Positions 35,801 to 48,000 of a stretch of 64,000 bases of DNA are shown here, piece after piece. The notes under the pieces are model-generated. The model saw only the letters and a list, made by a program, of their open reading frames with translations. It was not told the DNA's origin and did not search any database. A program made the translations under genes and the position numbers. Position 1 is the stretch's first letter; each line of letters starts with the position of its first letter. Where the stretch lies: positions 11,408,001-11,472,000 of the forward strand of contig NC_135119.1 in the NCBI RefSeq assembly GCF_050908995.1, read 5' to 3'. The DNA is from Andrena cerasifolii. Taxonomy: Eukaryota > Arthropoda > Insecta > Hymenoptera > Andrenidae.

Positions 35801-37059
35801 ACGGCGGCTCGTCGGAGCGAGACTGTGATAAGGCGGGAATATCGAAGTCGGAACTAGGTGGAAATTAACGCAACAGCGAGCGTCCGACCCGTTTCGCGGC
35901 TAAGGAATGGGATATTAGCGGAACGCGGGGTGGGGCGGGGGTAGCCACTTACTTTTTCGAATTACGAGGTGGTTGCTCGCCGCTGGATCGTTTCCCTCGC
36001 AGGCCTTGGTCCTCGTCACAGGTAACAATCTTCCCTTTCAATCACGTTGGAAAATAAACGGCGAGACTAGGTAGGCCGGGGCGGCTGTTTCGCCGGGCGT
36101 GAGTGCGGCTACGAAAAGAACGGGCCTCGGAGGAGCCCGCTGGCTTGTCGACGCGCGATCCTGGCGAAGTAACGTCCGCTCCTTTCCTTCTCGCCCACAG
36201 CAGCCACTTCTCTGATGCGTGCGGTACTGTTGGAAAATTCGTCGATTATGGTTCGCTGCAGGGCGAGAGATTGCGGAGCAGCCTCGTCCTGGGATAACAG
36301 GTGGCACGCCGGAGTTCCTCACCGTGCAGAGTACTAACGACGTGTGACGTCGACGGCTCGGTGCGAGAGGGCTTTTATAGGCTAGCCGTGCCAACTCGCC
36401 ACGGCTCCGCACCACACCGCTTCGAGTCTTGCTTGCTCTTGGCCCTACAGACCGATTTCTCCCTTCGCCCATTCTTCCACCCTGCCACCCTATGAATCTT
36501 GGATCCCATCGGGCAGAATTAAAACGGCGCCGCGGTCCTGCGGATTAGCAGGATCGGAAATAATAATCGACTCGCCACGTGCCCGCCTACCCCTTCCTCG
36601 AGCGGTCGATCGATTTCGACGTGACAATTTTTATATTTCGTGTTTTCATTGGTTTGGATTTATTTCCTGACGTGAACGCCTACGCTGGAGATCTTCAGCT
36701 GTGTAGGTGATAATAAGATTTCAATTTTGGATGTGGGTTTACTGGGGAACACACAGTAAGTCTGTATGTGTGGTTTGGTTTTGCACAACGATTTAACTGC
36801 CCTTCTTAATTGAAGTGGCCTGTCTAGCGTTTTTCCATTTTTCAAGAAATATTGAAGTATTTGAAGTTTCATGGGTTTTTTTACCTTTTAAGTAGAGTTG
36901 GCAAACCCTGCGTGCTTCATAGAGATCCAGAAACTGTTTAATTTCTTAATTTTTTTACAAGGGTGGTACAGAGAGAATGACAAAACCTCGGTTTTCTCGG
37001 ATGCTTCGAAATGCTAGAGAGGATATTTTAACTATATAATTAGGAGGGCAGAATAGTAC
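32817..37059. other. Gene-free stretch with CpG-rich block at 34.95-36.6 kb
   Basis: The 32.8-34.9 kb part is AT-rich with no recognised gene. About 34,950-36,600 is CpG-rich; a candidate splice donor GAGAGGTGAGTCAG lies at about 35208-35221, so a non-coding first exon is conceivable. ORFs of 132 and 144 codons here have skewed composition and no known motif. A basic 70-codon minus-strand ORF at 36660-36872 is likewise unrecognised. Confidence 0.35.
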
Positions 37060-37640
37060 TAGAGAAACTTAATGGATTTGAAAGAAATTTTTAACTTAAG
37101 TTGACTTAAGTCATAATTTCAAACATCCTCCCAACAAAATAATTTATATTTATATACAACAACAGTTAAAAATAAGTTATAAAATTCTATAGGGTCTTCT
37201 CGTCCCATACAGAAATCTAAGCTTTTTTACTTAGAATTTAAATTAACAATTTAAATTAGAGACAGTAAATATTTCATCAACTCGTTCATACAAGCCTTCA
37301 ATAAAAAGGGAAATTATTATGCTACCTTTGTGCAGTCAAAATACTGCAGCCATTTAAATAATTCATTCAGCAGAGCAGACTTTAAATTATAAAAACAGAA
37401 AGACATGTTTTTGATAAACAGGTGAATATTTTTAATTTGCCGAGTTCCTTGAACTTATTATTCAATAATTACTTAAGTAACTCATGTGATTATGTTATCT
37501 AATTATTTTTTCACCATAAAGTAAAAAGAGACATTTTTTACTTTGGGGATTTTTGTTTTGTTTTTATATTATATTAAATTGAGTGGAAACAGTAGGTTTG
37601 TTAAGCTTAGGTTAAGCGAAGTGAAAGTTATATTCTGATA
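37060..37640 (-). pseudogene. numt: nuclear copy of mitochondrial 16S rRNA (rrnL) fragment
   Basis: Read on the minus strand the segment contains the conserved insect mitochondrial large-subunit rRNA landmarks in correct order. These are the CCTGTTTATCAAAAACATG primer-site block (about 37407-37426), the TGCAGTATTTTGACTGCACA block (about 37331-37350), the GGGACGAGAAGACCCTATAG block (37190-37209) and TTGTTGGGAGGATGTTTGA further on. The + strand therefore carries its complement. The neighbouring DNA on both sides is not mitochondrial in appearance, and nuclear transposons lie nearby, so this is an inserted nuclear copy and not a functional rRNA. The 3' part of the rRNA beyond about 37060 is missing. 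The borders are estimates. Confidence 0.92.
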
Positions 37641-40600
37641 AATCATGGACCATTCACCCGATAGATTCTATTTTCGAACAAACTATTCAATTTATGAAAA
37701 TGAACATTTCTATTAAAACTGGAATCTCCATTTATTCAGAATCATGTAATCCAGCGGTTGGAATATTGCTTTAGATTCAAATTATATGTGCAATAAAACA
37801 GTAGATTATTGTATATGTATATCTAATCTTTAGTTATAGTAAAGGCATTGTGAAAAAAAAGATATTTGTGAATGTGTACTGGTTATAAATCGAGAAAAAT
37901 TGAATTCATCATTTATTTTGTGCATACTTGTTATTTGCATGCATTATCGCCAGAATACTGCTCATTTTTATATGTTATCCTACATTATTTGATTTATTGT
38001 TTGTTTATACAAGAGTTTGTTTTGGATAGATTTGTTTGTCTAGGAAGAGGACTGGGATGGTATCACCTAAACATCATTTCTGTGGAATGATATTTGCTTT
38101 TAGCCTAACAATTTTGCCGAGAATCTAATGCTTGAATGTATTTAGATTTTTTTACCGTTTGGTATTTACTTCGAAATACTAACGCAATGACGTTGAATGT
38201 TGTTGAATTCCGCTATGAATTACACACTTTCTGTTGAAATTTATTTGCTTTCCACTTCAAAATATTGACAAACATTTTGTATATTGATATGTATATATAT
38301 ATTTTATTGTTTCGTTGAAATACTAACGCAATGGTAATTATATTATTCAATACTTTATTTTCATATAGGATAGGTTTTACCTTTTGATAAATTGATTTGC
38401 CAAAAACAAAATAATTTTTACGATATACACTCTCTTTGTGGAATTATTTTCCCTGAAAATTTTTGCTTGAAAATTGTGGTAAGCTTCTTTCCATTTCGAT
38501 CCACTTAAATATTTGTCTTTCAGTGTATATTATTTAATGTACACTACTTACACAACTTCATACAATATTATTGGATTTTTATTTCACAAAGTGCCTTTTT
38601 TGACAAAGTGCTTTGCTGGTAAACTTGAAATCGACGCAAGTAAAAAGTAATATGTCAAGAAATTATTCTTTTAGATTACTTCATAGTTTCCCTTGTAAAA
38701 ATGGCACGAGAGAAGTAGTTTTGTTTTATATCGTAATCGAAAAAATTATTTGGAAATGATTTCTCAAGTAAATAAACTAACGGGAAATTTTGTGGTTTAG
38801 ATACCTATACAGCAGAATGTTGAATCTAGAGTTTCAACAACGTATACATAGGTACTTACTATCAGGACTAGTATTATTTCAAACATTTCAAGTGAAGGAT
38901 AACCATGGCTATCCACGTCTGCTAAGTAAACACAGCTAAAATGAAAGCGCCAAAAATTTGCTGCTAATATTATTTTAAAAACCATTTATTCAAATATGAA
39001 ATAAAATAAGAAATCATTTAAATAGAAATCAAATAACGAGATAATTTCTAGAAAAATTATTCTACTATTCAAATAAACTAACATAGAAATCTGATGACAA
39101 AATCCAATCAAACAAAATAATTCACCATTGCAAAACATGTTTAAAACATTTTATTCAAATAATAATTGGGTCTGATCATAAATTGCCATTTTTCTCTAAA
39201 AATCATAAATATACCCCGATGTTTATTGTTAAATATTTAACTATTTAATTTATTTAATGAATTTAATTGGTATCATTGATTTGTTTGTATTGTAATTTCT
39301 ACCCACTGACAATTTGATTTGCTACGAACGATGATCGTTATAATGGTCCTCATTAGTTTATGTGATTATGAAAATTAGAATATTTACATGCAAACTGAAA
39401 ATTTTATCGCAAAAATAGACACGATTCTGTGTGTGAAGCAAAATTATATACTTTCCTTTTCCTGGTGCTCATTTATAAGCGTTCATTGAATTTTATTCAA
39501 AAACAAAAAACGAAATTTAATTAACTTTGTGTACTGTTCCATACTTCCGTTTATTCGGTTTCGCACGGACATCCCAAATTTCGGCCTCATGGTCTACTTT
39601 GCCATTATTATTCTTGGAATATTTTAGCATGTAACGGATTCCCCAATAAGCAATCGAGCAACATGAAATACACGTCGCGTTCGTTTAATTTAATTTAAAA
39701 ACATCAACACGCAAATTTGTTCACTTCGGACACACTTCCGTATAATACTTGTCAACATACACGTTTTATAAATACGACATGATTCTATAGTAGCTAACTC
39801 ATGACGTAGTTTCACTAATTCGTTGTAACCACTGGTCATAGTGCTCACGTGCTATTTATTTAGGATAATTTATTCGCATCATTTGCACAATGTATATTCC
39901 TGAATTCTATTTATGAATCTTCAGCGTTACATCTCATCAGTTATTTGTAAAAATTTTAATTAAAACTCCTCCATTTGACGCTTTATCCGGAATTGGGGAA
40001 GACACAAACAATCTTTTTATTCAATAATTACAGAAAGATATAATTGTGAAAATATAATTTCATTCAGATAAATGTTTTTTTTTTAATTTTACTGAGACTT
40101 CAATTTACTCTATTTTACTGTCTTTCGTCCACGAAACTCGTTATCTGGCATTCGTTCGAAGCCTCAAGCGTGCCATTTTTTCATGTTAATAAACTTGGTT
40201 TTTTTAGAAGGAGAAATGCTGGTTCCTCGGTTGGGTGAAATAAGGAAAACAAATATTTGAACTAAAACAACTCATAAATCCTCGTATCCTCATAAATGTG
40301 CCCCCCTTTTCAATTCTACAAACGATAAATGCCACTCGAAATATTTATTACTTCACGCGAATATAATAGCATGTAATTACTTCTATGCAGCTTATAATTA
40401 ATATTGTGAAAACATTACGTAATTAGATTTTGAGTACCCGATATTTTGCTCAAATTAAATTCGATTCCAACAAATTTATCAATTATGGAGCTATGAGAAG
40501 TGCGATGATTGAAAATTCTAAATAACACAATGCATATGTCCAGCAGTGTGTATTCATTTGACAAGAGCAAGATTGGTTTTAAAAAATGGAGAGAAATAGA

Positions 40601-40689
40601 AAATGTGTGAATATACAGATTAGAAAGGGCTTTAAATCTTTCTTTTCGCTTTTCTTCTTAACTATTTCAACCATCACAAAGCGGATGCT
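37641..40689. other. Gene-free AT-rich stretch
   Basis: No recognised gene. GAAATACTAACGCAATG occurs twice (near 38173 and 38318), about 145 bp apart, hinting at an old duplication. Confidence 0.4.
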
Positions 40690-40844
40690 GGGTCCATTTG
40701 GACCCATCCAAATCTAAGTAGTTACGTCTTATTTATCTACCAACTACTTTAAGAAAATAAGAAATATGTATAATATAAAATGTAAATCTTTATTCTGAGG
40801 ATTTTATGGGGGAAATTATAGGTATTCTGGGTCAAAATGGACCC
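40690..40844. repeat. Short element bounded by GGGTC-GACCC palindromes
   Basis: GGGTCCATTTGGACCC at 40690-40705 and GGGTCAAAATGGACCC at 40829-40844 bracket 123 bases of AT-rich DNA. A related GGGGTCAATTTTGACCC lies at 45266-45282 and GTCAAAATGGACCC at 50091-50104. They may be subterminal palindromes of one degenerate DNA-transposon family. Confidence 0.5.
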
Positions 40845-43800
40845 GGTAGACGCCATCGACTATCAACTTATCCATAGTCCAAGGTTCAGTATAATAATTT
40901 GAAATTGTGTGCGATTAGGTACTTTTGTTTTTAAACGATTTTATTTAGCTTCACTCCCCTGCATTTTTAACCCACTTTAAGACTAGGAAGTCTATTTACA
41001 GTATCTTCACCACTAGAGATCATAAACACTATTCTACATAGAACTGATAAACTCTGCAAGTCTGGAATTCTATGAAAATGATATTGAAGAAGTAATCTCC
41101 AGATAACTTATAAATTTCCACAAAACTCACTTCGAAACTACTTAGATAATGTCCTTTTCAACAATCATTAACAAACTCGACGAACCTTTGTGCACCGACC
41201 TAATATTTCCAGTAGTATAGGTATATGTCACGTTGAAAGTTACAAAGCATTCTTTACCTAATTAAACAGCCCATCCTATCGCGGCAGTGTTTGTTAATAG
41301 TGCATATTTCGATAGCAACCATATCTAATTTCAATTTCGCAATAGTTTCTGAATCACGTTACGCATGATGAATCCGTAATTTGACTATTTGCATGTTGCG
41401 CGCATTAACAGGTGGCGTTTGTTATTAATGTACAGCATCTGCGCTGGAATTAAACTTTCGGTAATGAAGTTAATCAAGACGAGGCCCAGCACCTATTACA
41501 GAACACCACGACCGATGCATGGTTCGTTAATTACATCTGTAAATCGATTCATTGTAAATCACTGCTACGCCAGTTGCTCTCGTGTAACATTATATTACGA
41601 ATGTGTTCCGCTGTATTTCATCGAACTGAATACTGAAACCGACTCCCTTGTGTACAATCACTTTAACAATTCATCTGCAAATTCGTTGCCACCAGAAACT
41701 ATTGGGCCCTTTAATTGGCAAGTGGCATCAGCTCAAAATTATGAAAAGTAAGTATAATAAGTATTATAAATATAATCAGTACAATGAGTATTATAAGAAT
41801 AATAAATATTGCGAATGATTATTTTATTAATATAATGTACATATCAATATATTATAAAATGGGTTTCGGATTCAACAATTGTTACAATGGGGGTATGCAT
41901 AGGAAGTGATGGTGAATCCTGCAATGAATGAACTTCTTCTTTGCACATTATGCTAAATGTTATAGGTACTCAATGCATTTTTCTTTATTTCTTAGTGTAA
42001 TATAATATACTATTATACAAGTTCTGATTATTAATAGTGAGTTTCATAGATCATTCAAGTCAATTTTTTTTCAAGAAAATAATACCACAATTTATTGCAA
42101 TAGTCGAACTTTATTATTACTGTAGTTGCATTATTGTTAATCAACAATTGCTAAATATGTATTTTTCCTTTTAGAATGCGTTATGATAATTAATATTCTT
42201 TCACTATATTTTCTTAAAATAAAGATATACTCTATTGTTAATTCTTTATAAAGTATCACGCGAAAGTTCATTATCCATAAAAAAATAAATAAAAGATCTT
42301 TACTTATCAACTACAGGGTAAAACTGTTGGTGATAATAAATAAAAACAGAAGAACAAATTAACCCTAGGAAAGCTTCAGGAATCTTCACTGTCCCATATA
42401 TTATTTTCGAGACATGTTTATTACTTAACTTACTTTGTTTAATTAACTACAAATATAATATGTAAACTATACTATCACTTACTACATAATAAATTAACAA
42501 TGGAGGTAATAAAATATTGCAGTAAATACCGCTCTAAAATGTTGTGAATATAAAAGCAAAAGTGAAAGTTAATCATCTTGTTTTAGAACAACTTCCAAAC
42601 AAACTTTCTATTTTCATTGTACAGCATTCATAAATAAAATATTACTAAAAGTATATTATCGCAACCCACCAACACTAATTTACGATTACCAATCGCGTCT
42701 CCCAGAAATGCCCACTTCTTTCCATTCATCCCTAAACTTATATTTCCCTATAGATGCTACAAATACACCCAACTCAAACTGGATAAAAATTCCAGCTCCA
42801 AAGGAGTCTGGAATGACCCCAGAAGTGAAACTCAGTTGAAGTCGTCGTATGTAAAAATTTCGAGACGGTTCCAATGTCGACGCGAGTCCTGCGATCAATG
42901 GGGACCATTTCCGAAAGTGTACAGTTTGCATTCCCATGGACTGCGATAGCAGACGCTCTCGCTGTGAAATCCTCCAGGCTGTGCAGAATTATGCGTAATC
43001 TAGTTATACTGTTGTGTAATGGAGTGAATGAACGAGACTGGCGACGAATTACGGGGCGCGTACATAAACCCATTACTCATTAAGCGCGCGTATCCTCGAG
43101 TCTCGAGCATCCCTACTTAAGTACGCGGGCCACAAGTAGATGCTAGGGATCCATGTACAGCCATTCCCTCCCCAGTGATTATGTCTGCTAATGCCTCTGT
43201 ATAGGCGTAAAGATAGTATCTTCCTGCCGTTATGAACAATTAACTATCGCCAACAGCAGTTTGTTCTAAGAAACGTAGCTAACGTATTCTTCTCGCCATT
43301 CGAATATTATTTACGCACGTGGACGTGGGTTTACGAGAACTTGCAGATATTGACTGCTAAGTATTTACCTGCATGCACCACTGCAGAGTTCTGCGCGTGA
43401 CGTTTCGCTGAGACACGAGATAAATTTTAGTGGGGTATTATCGAGAGTAGTGGCCATTTTGGGTTTTAAGTTGAATATTTTTTAATTATTTAAGATACGA
43501 ATTTTTACGACGAGATGATATGGAGACACATAACCAGGGGTTTGTTATGCACGTCATCATTATTTAATATCTTGGTTGTACATTTTTCTTTTATCTTGTC
43601 GCGCGGTTTTATAGTCTGACAGATTTTTGGTTTCGAACGTAACGATTTGCACCACATGTGTTTATGGTTTTTTAAAACATGTCTGCTCTTGGCTCTATGT
43701 GTAGCCTTGTACGTTTATTAATAAATGCGATGATAACATGAATCGCGAATAAATTAACAAACAACAATATATCTTTAATTTTAACTACCAGCCAGTTTGG

Positions 43801-45000
43801 TATGTGTATTTATTTAGTATCTACTTTTAGGTGTAAAGTAGAAACAGTTTTTCGATAAAAGGGGATGATAATGGGCACATTTTCCACGTGTCGATGATTT
43901 TAGTATGAATATATTATATAAAACTAGCTTTACTACCCGGTTCCGCCCAGAATGTAGATTCTGATTTCATAAAAAAAAAAATATTTATTTATTTCTTCTG
44001 TGAAAATATTCTCATTCGCCTGGATTAGCCAGGCATAATGAGCTGAGGCGCATTTCATCTAACTTCTGCCATCATTTGGAACCACTTTGGGACTTATATT
44101 TTATCAGTTTTGAATCAGAAAAATATTTACAATTAGTCTAAGTGGAAAGAAAGACAGTTCCATGTTATAAGAAATATTGACACTCTTGGTCTGTGAATCG
44201 TGGAGCACTAACTGAGGGATCTAATGGTCGAGTGACCACGAAATAAAAGTGTTCGACTGCTTCATCTTGCTAATGCTGCATCACGCAAGTGGAAAGTATT
44301 CTTGGAATACCGTCCAAGAGCAGTAAAACTAATTTGATAATGTGCTCCTAGGTCAACATCGCGCGTAGAAGTATTTACATTTATTTTGTTACTTTTGCCT
44401 CGTTTAACGCAACGTAACAAGTGAGTGAACGAGGACCCCAGCAGTCGCCCTAGTGCTAGAATCTTGGTAACGAGCCGAATGCAGTTGGACAAATCAGTAA
44501 CGAATTTCCAGCGGGAGATGAAGTTCGAATGACTGAATCAATAGCCCGTGTGGAAGCGAGAGGACGTTTCTCTTGGTTCGCGGAAATACGCGCCTGTCGG
44601 GATCGATCATCGCACTAATTCCGCATTAATCCGATGGAGAGACGATAAAATCCACTCTAATGCCGCTGTATCGTCCAGACCTTTGCTGGTCCGTCGAGAG
44701 ATTCCATCCTGAGGCAATTAAAGCTCGTCATCGGAGTGTGACTTCGCCCGTTCTTCCAGCACTAGCCGCGGCCGTCACAGCTATTTAATAGCGCCCTTAA
44801 CGTCACGGCCCTCGGCCGTCTGTCAACTAATTCCCGCAGTGGAGTAACTGTTCGACTGGGCCGGCGGGACCTCGCCTGTTGCCGCCGCGCCGCGCGCTGG
44901 CTACGTATTGCCGAACGGATCCAGATAAGGGAAGAATTTCCACGGGAAAACCGTAAAAAGAGTCTCGATGCCTGGCGAAACGAGGCTACGCCACCCCCCC
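40845..45000. other. Gene-free stretch, CpG-rich toward the end
   Basis: An open frame at 41389-41751 runs into a good donor-like GTAAGT but its product is unrecognised. Near 43921-43950 the text ACTACCCGGTTCCGCCC resembles transposon ends that are common in insects. About 44,400-44,950 is CpG-rich and ends in a run of 13 C (44994-45006). Confidence 0.35.
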
Positions 45001-45006
45001 CCCCCC

Positions 45007-48000
45007 TCCTCCGCCTCCCCCTTAAAGGCTAACGATAATGGTTGTTTAGCAATTAAGAAAATGGAAAGTAACGATTTCACTTGAACGTTACAGTGGGCGG
45101 AACACGGCTGCACTTAGAGCGTTATTGAACGGTATCGCGCAACGAAATATTGCAGACTTATTAGCGGATGTGCTCAGGTCCAGTCTGCAACGTATAGTTT
45201 ATTTGTAATTGGCCTCCCAAGGATCAAGCAGCGCGTGTAACGAATGCCTTAAGTTCAGGTTTCGCGGGGTCAATTTTGACCCGTAACATAACTTCGTGCA
45301 TGGACACCTTAGAATAAGCTTTTGTATTAGATCTTGTTGTAATTTGAAGTTGAAGACTTTGCAGCAAGAAGGAGCAGCTCCAGATGTATTAACTTTTGGG
45401 AAAGTAATGAAAACAGTGTTAGACATATGGTCAGTGTATTTTACCCACTTAAAAGCTGCATGCTAACGCAGCCTTTAGTACTGTTACTAATACTTAAGCA
45501 GAAATATATTTTCTCTGCGGCAGAGTGAATTTGAAGAATTTGAAAATTTTTAGGGATCATGGTGAAATATGCTGCCCTCTTTCACGAAATCCAGATAGGC
45601 TGCCAGTACTAGCGTCCTTATAACTTGGGACTGGATTATCGGATCTGCCCCTTTGCTGCACCAATCCATTCAGAATATTTTTTACATTCAATGCTACCAA
45701 TAACTGAATTTCAGCGAATTATCCAGCTGCCTTCTTTTTGCAGCAAAGTCTTTAATTCTTATCTCCTTCGAGATGTAAGAAGACGTAAGACATATATCAG
45801 GGTCTGAATGGGCCCTTTATTCGCCAGGCGAAAGTTCAGCAGGCCTGCTGCTTTAATTCGCGCGTTTATGGAGAAAAATAAAGAGAAAAATCTGTAATTT
45901 ATCGCGCGTAGTTGGAGCTGTCAGAGTGAATTCTTAAGAAATGAAATAATTTTTATTGGAAATTCGTACACTGAAGATAGCCACTAGCAGAGTATTGCGA
46001 ACACTGTACAGTGTACACGCTTCATGGGTATCAAATAATAGCTGACAGAAATTTGTATAAAATAATAATAATGATACTTGTAATAATAATTATTTTGAGA
46101 GAGAATAATATAATGCCTGACCACGTTAAAGGTGATACAGCGATTTGATTCTCGAAGAAGAATTAGTATATACAAGAATTATTTCCTCCCCAAAAAAAAA
46201 CACTCCTAAATAACGACGGACGTTTTCATCGTAAATTGATCCCATTAATCCTTCGCGTTACAATACCGTGCAGAGTGAATGAGGAGAAAGACAGAACTTT
46301 TTCTACGGACCTAACATCACAGATTAATCTCATTATATCTCGCCTGATCATAACACTATAAATCACGATGAAGGAAGGCTCGATACTTTCTCTTCACGGG
46401 ATCGTGCGATACTAAGAAGAACAGCAAAAAGATTTGCTATAGGTACTCGTAACTGGATCGAGCAGCCATGGACCTGGGGAAACGCGTAGCCCGCAGGCTG
46501 TTCGCGCCAACGACTGTTTTTACTTTGGCCGTTCGCCCTTTTTTTGCCGACGTAGGGCCGAATTAATCGACGCTTGCTCGATCGCGGCCGAGCACCTTGT
46601 AAACAGAAATTGCGATCTTGGCACTTGCCACGATCAACGATTCTGTCTGCCTCAATCTCGAACGGGTTGATCAAGCGTAATCAACACCGCGGATTCGTTT
46701 GCCGAACTGCCCTATGGTATACAGCCTACGGTCAATTGATGTCCTCGGGTTATTGGACGACGGTGTATGGCTATCGATTTCATCTCTGACACCGAGAAGG
46801 GCCTTGTGCCGAATGGAGGTACCGGCGACGATTATCCATCATTAAAGGCATGCGATAGAATTTACGGGGGGATATTAATATAGGCACGCGGGCCGCGCTC
46901 CCCCAATCGCGGTATAAACGAACGAATCGTGCCACGTCGGCTTGCGGATAAATTGAATTGTAATTGCCGATGATGGGTGGTGGATGAAAGGAAACACTAT
47001 GCGGGGTGTGTAGAGTTCCGTGAGGTCAGTGGGTATTGAAACACTGTTAAAATAATCGCAATTAAACGTAACGCGAGAAACGGTGAGTGGACCCTCGGGA
47101 TTCGTGCGATTGCCTCAGTCGAATCACTTGGAATTGCTGGAGCACAGGATGGAATAGGCAACTCTATGGGACGTGGCGTACCTACAGGGTGCTTTATCAT
47201 ATGCGGACATAACTGTCAGGATGGATTTATTGGAGGAATGCGTTTTTATTACGTTCGTAGAGTTATAAGAATGAAATAGAAAGACGAACGAGGAAGGAGA
47301 AAGGAATGACGAAATTGTAAAGTAGAATGTTGTGTAATGTCTGTTGCTATTCACAGTAAACGTACCAGCACTTTATATATACTTATTCCTAACCGATCGA
47401 ATGACTGATTAGGAAATAAAGGTCATGTTTTTGCAAATTGGATATAGGGTATTGGAGATGGGCAAAATTTTTATTCAAATAAAATATCGAATAGCGAATA
47501 TAAGTTTAGAAAATTATTCGTCATTCCTTCGTTAACGCGAGTTACCTTTATTTAACACATGGCGAATAAAGCTTTTTAATTTTTATTCGGTATTCGAAGT
47601 TTTATATAAACACACGTTTAGCCCACCTCGGGATATAGAGGTAATGCCAATTTCACATGGGAAACAATGCACAAAAGAGCTTTGAGATGGTAATAAAAGT
47701 AAAAACGAAAATATATAATTATATATAATAATAAATAATAAAATATTATTTTTTATTTTTATGTTAAAAGTGAAAACGAAAGTATATACTATATATTATC
47801 TTGGAAAATAAAAAAAAATGAAAGCCACACAATAGAAAATAAACTACGAGTAGAAATATATAAAAAAAAATATGTTAAACGATTTTATTACAAATGCGCC
47901 ACGATTTTATTTAAAGTGAAAAAACGTCATCGAAACTGTAGTGCAAAAAAAAATTATTTTTTTGTTTTTAGTGCATTTTTATTGTTTCTAAAACACACAC

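Noticed and set aside
36038..36472. 144-codon minus-strand ORF rich in Arg, Pro and Ser
   Set aside because: It lies in CpG-rich DNA, overlaps other long ORFs on the opposite strand and has no recognisable domain; base composition explains it.
36660..36872. Basic 70-codon minus-strand ORF with an ATG start
   Set aside because: It looks mildly protein-like but resembles no family I know, has no splice or promoter support and is isolated; too weak to list as a gene.
37060..37640. Functional rRNA gene
   Set aside because: It is a fragment of mitochondrial rrnL in nuclear-looking context without neighbouring mitochondrial genes; annotated as a numt instead.
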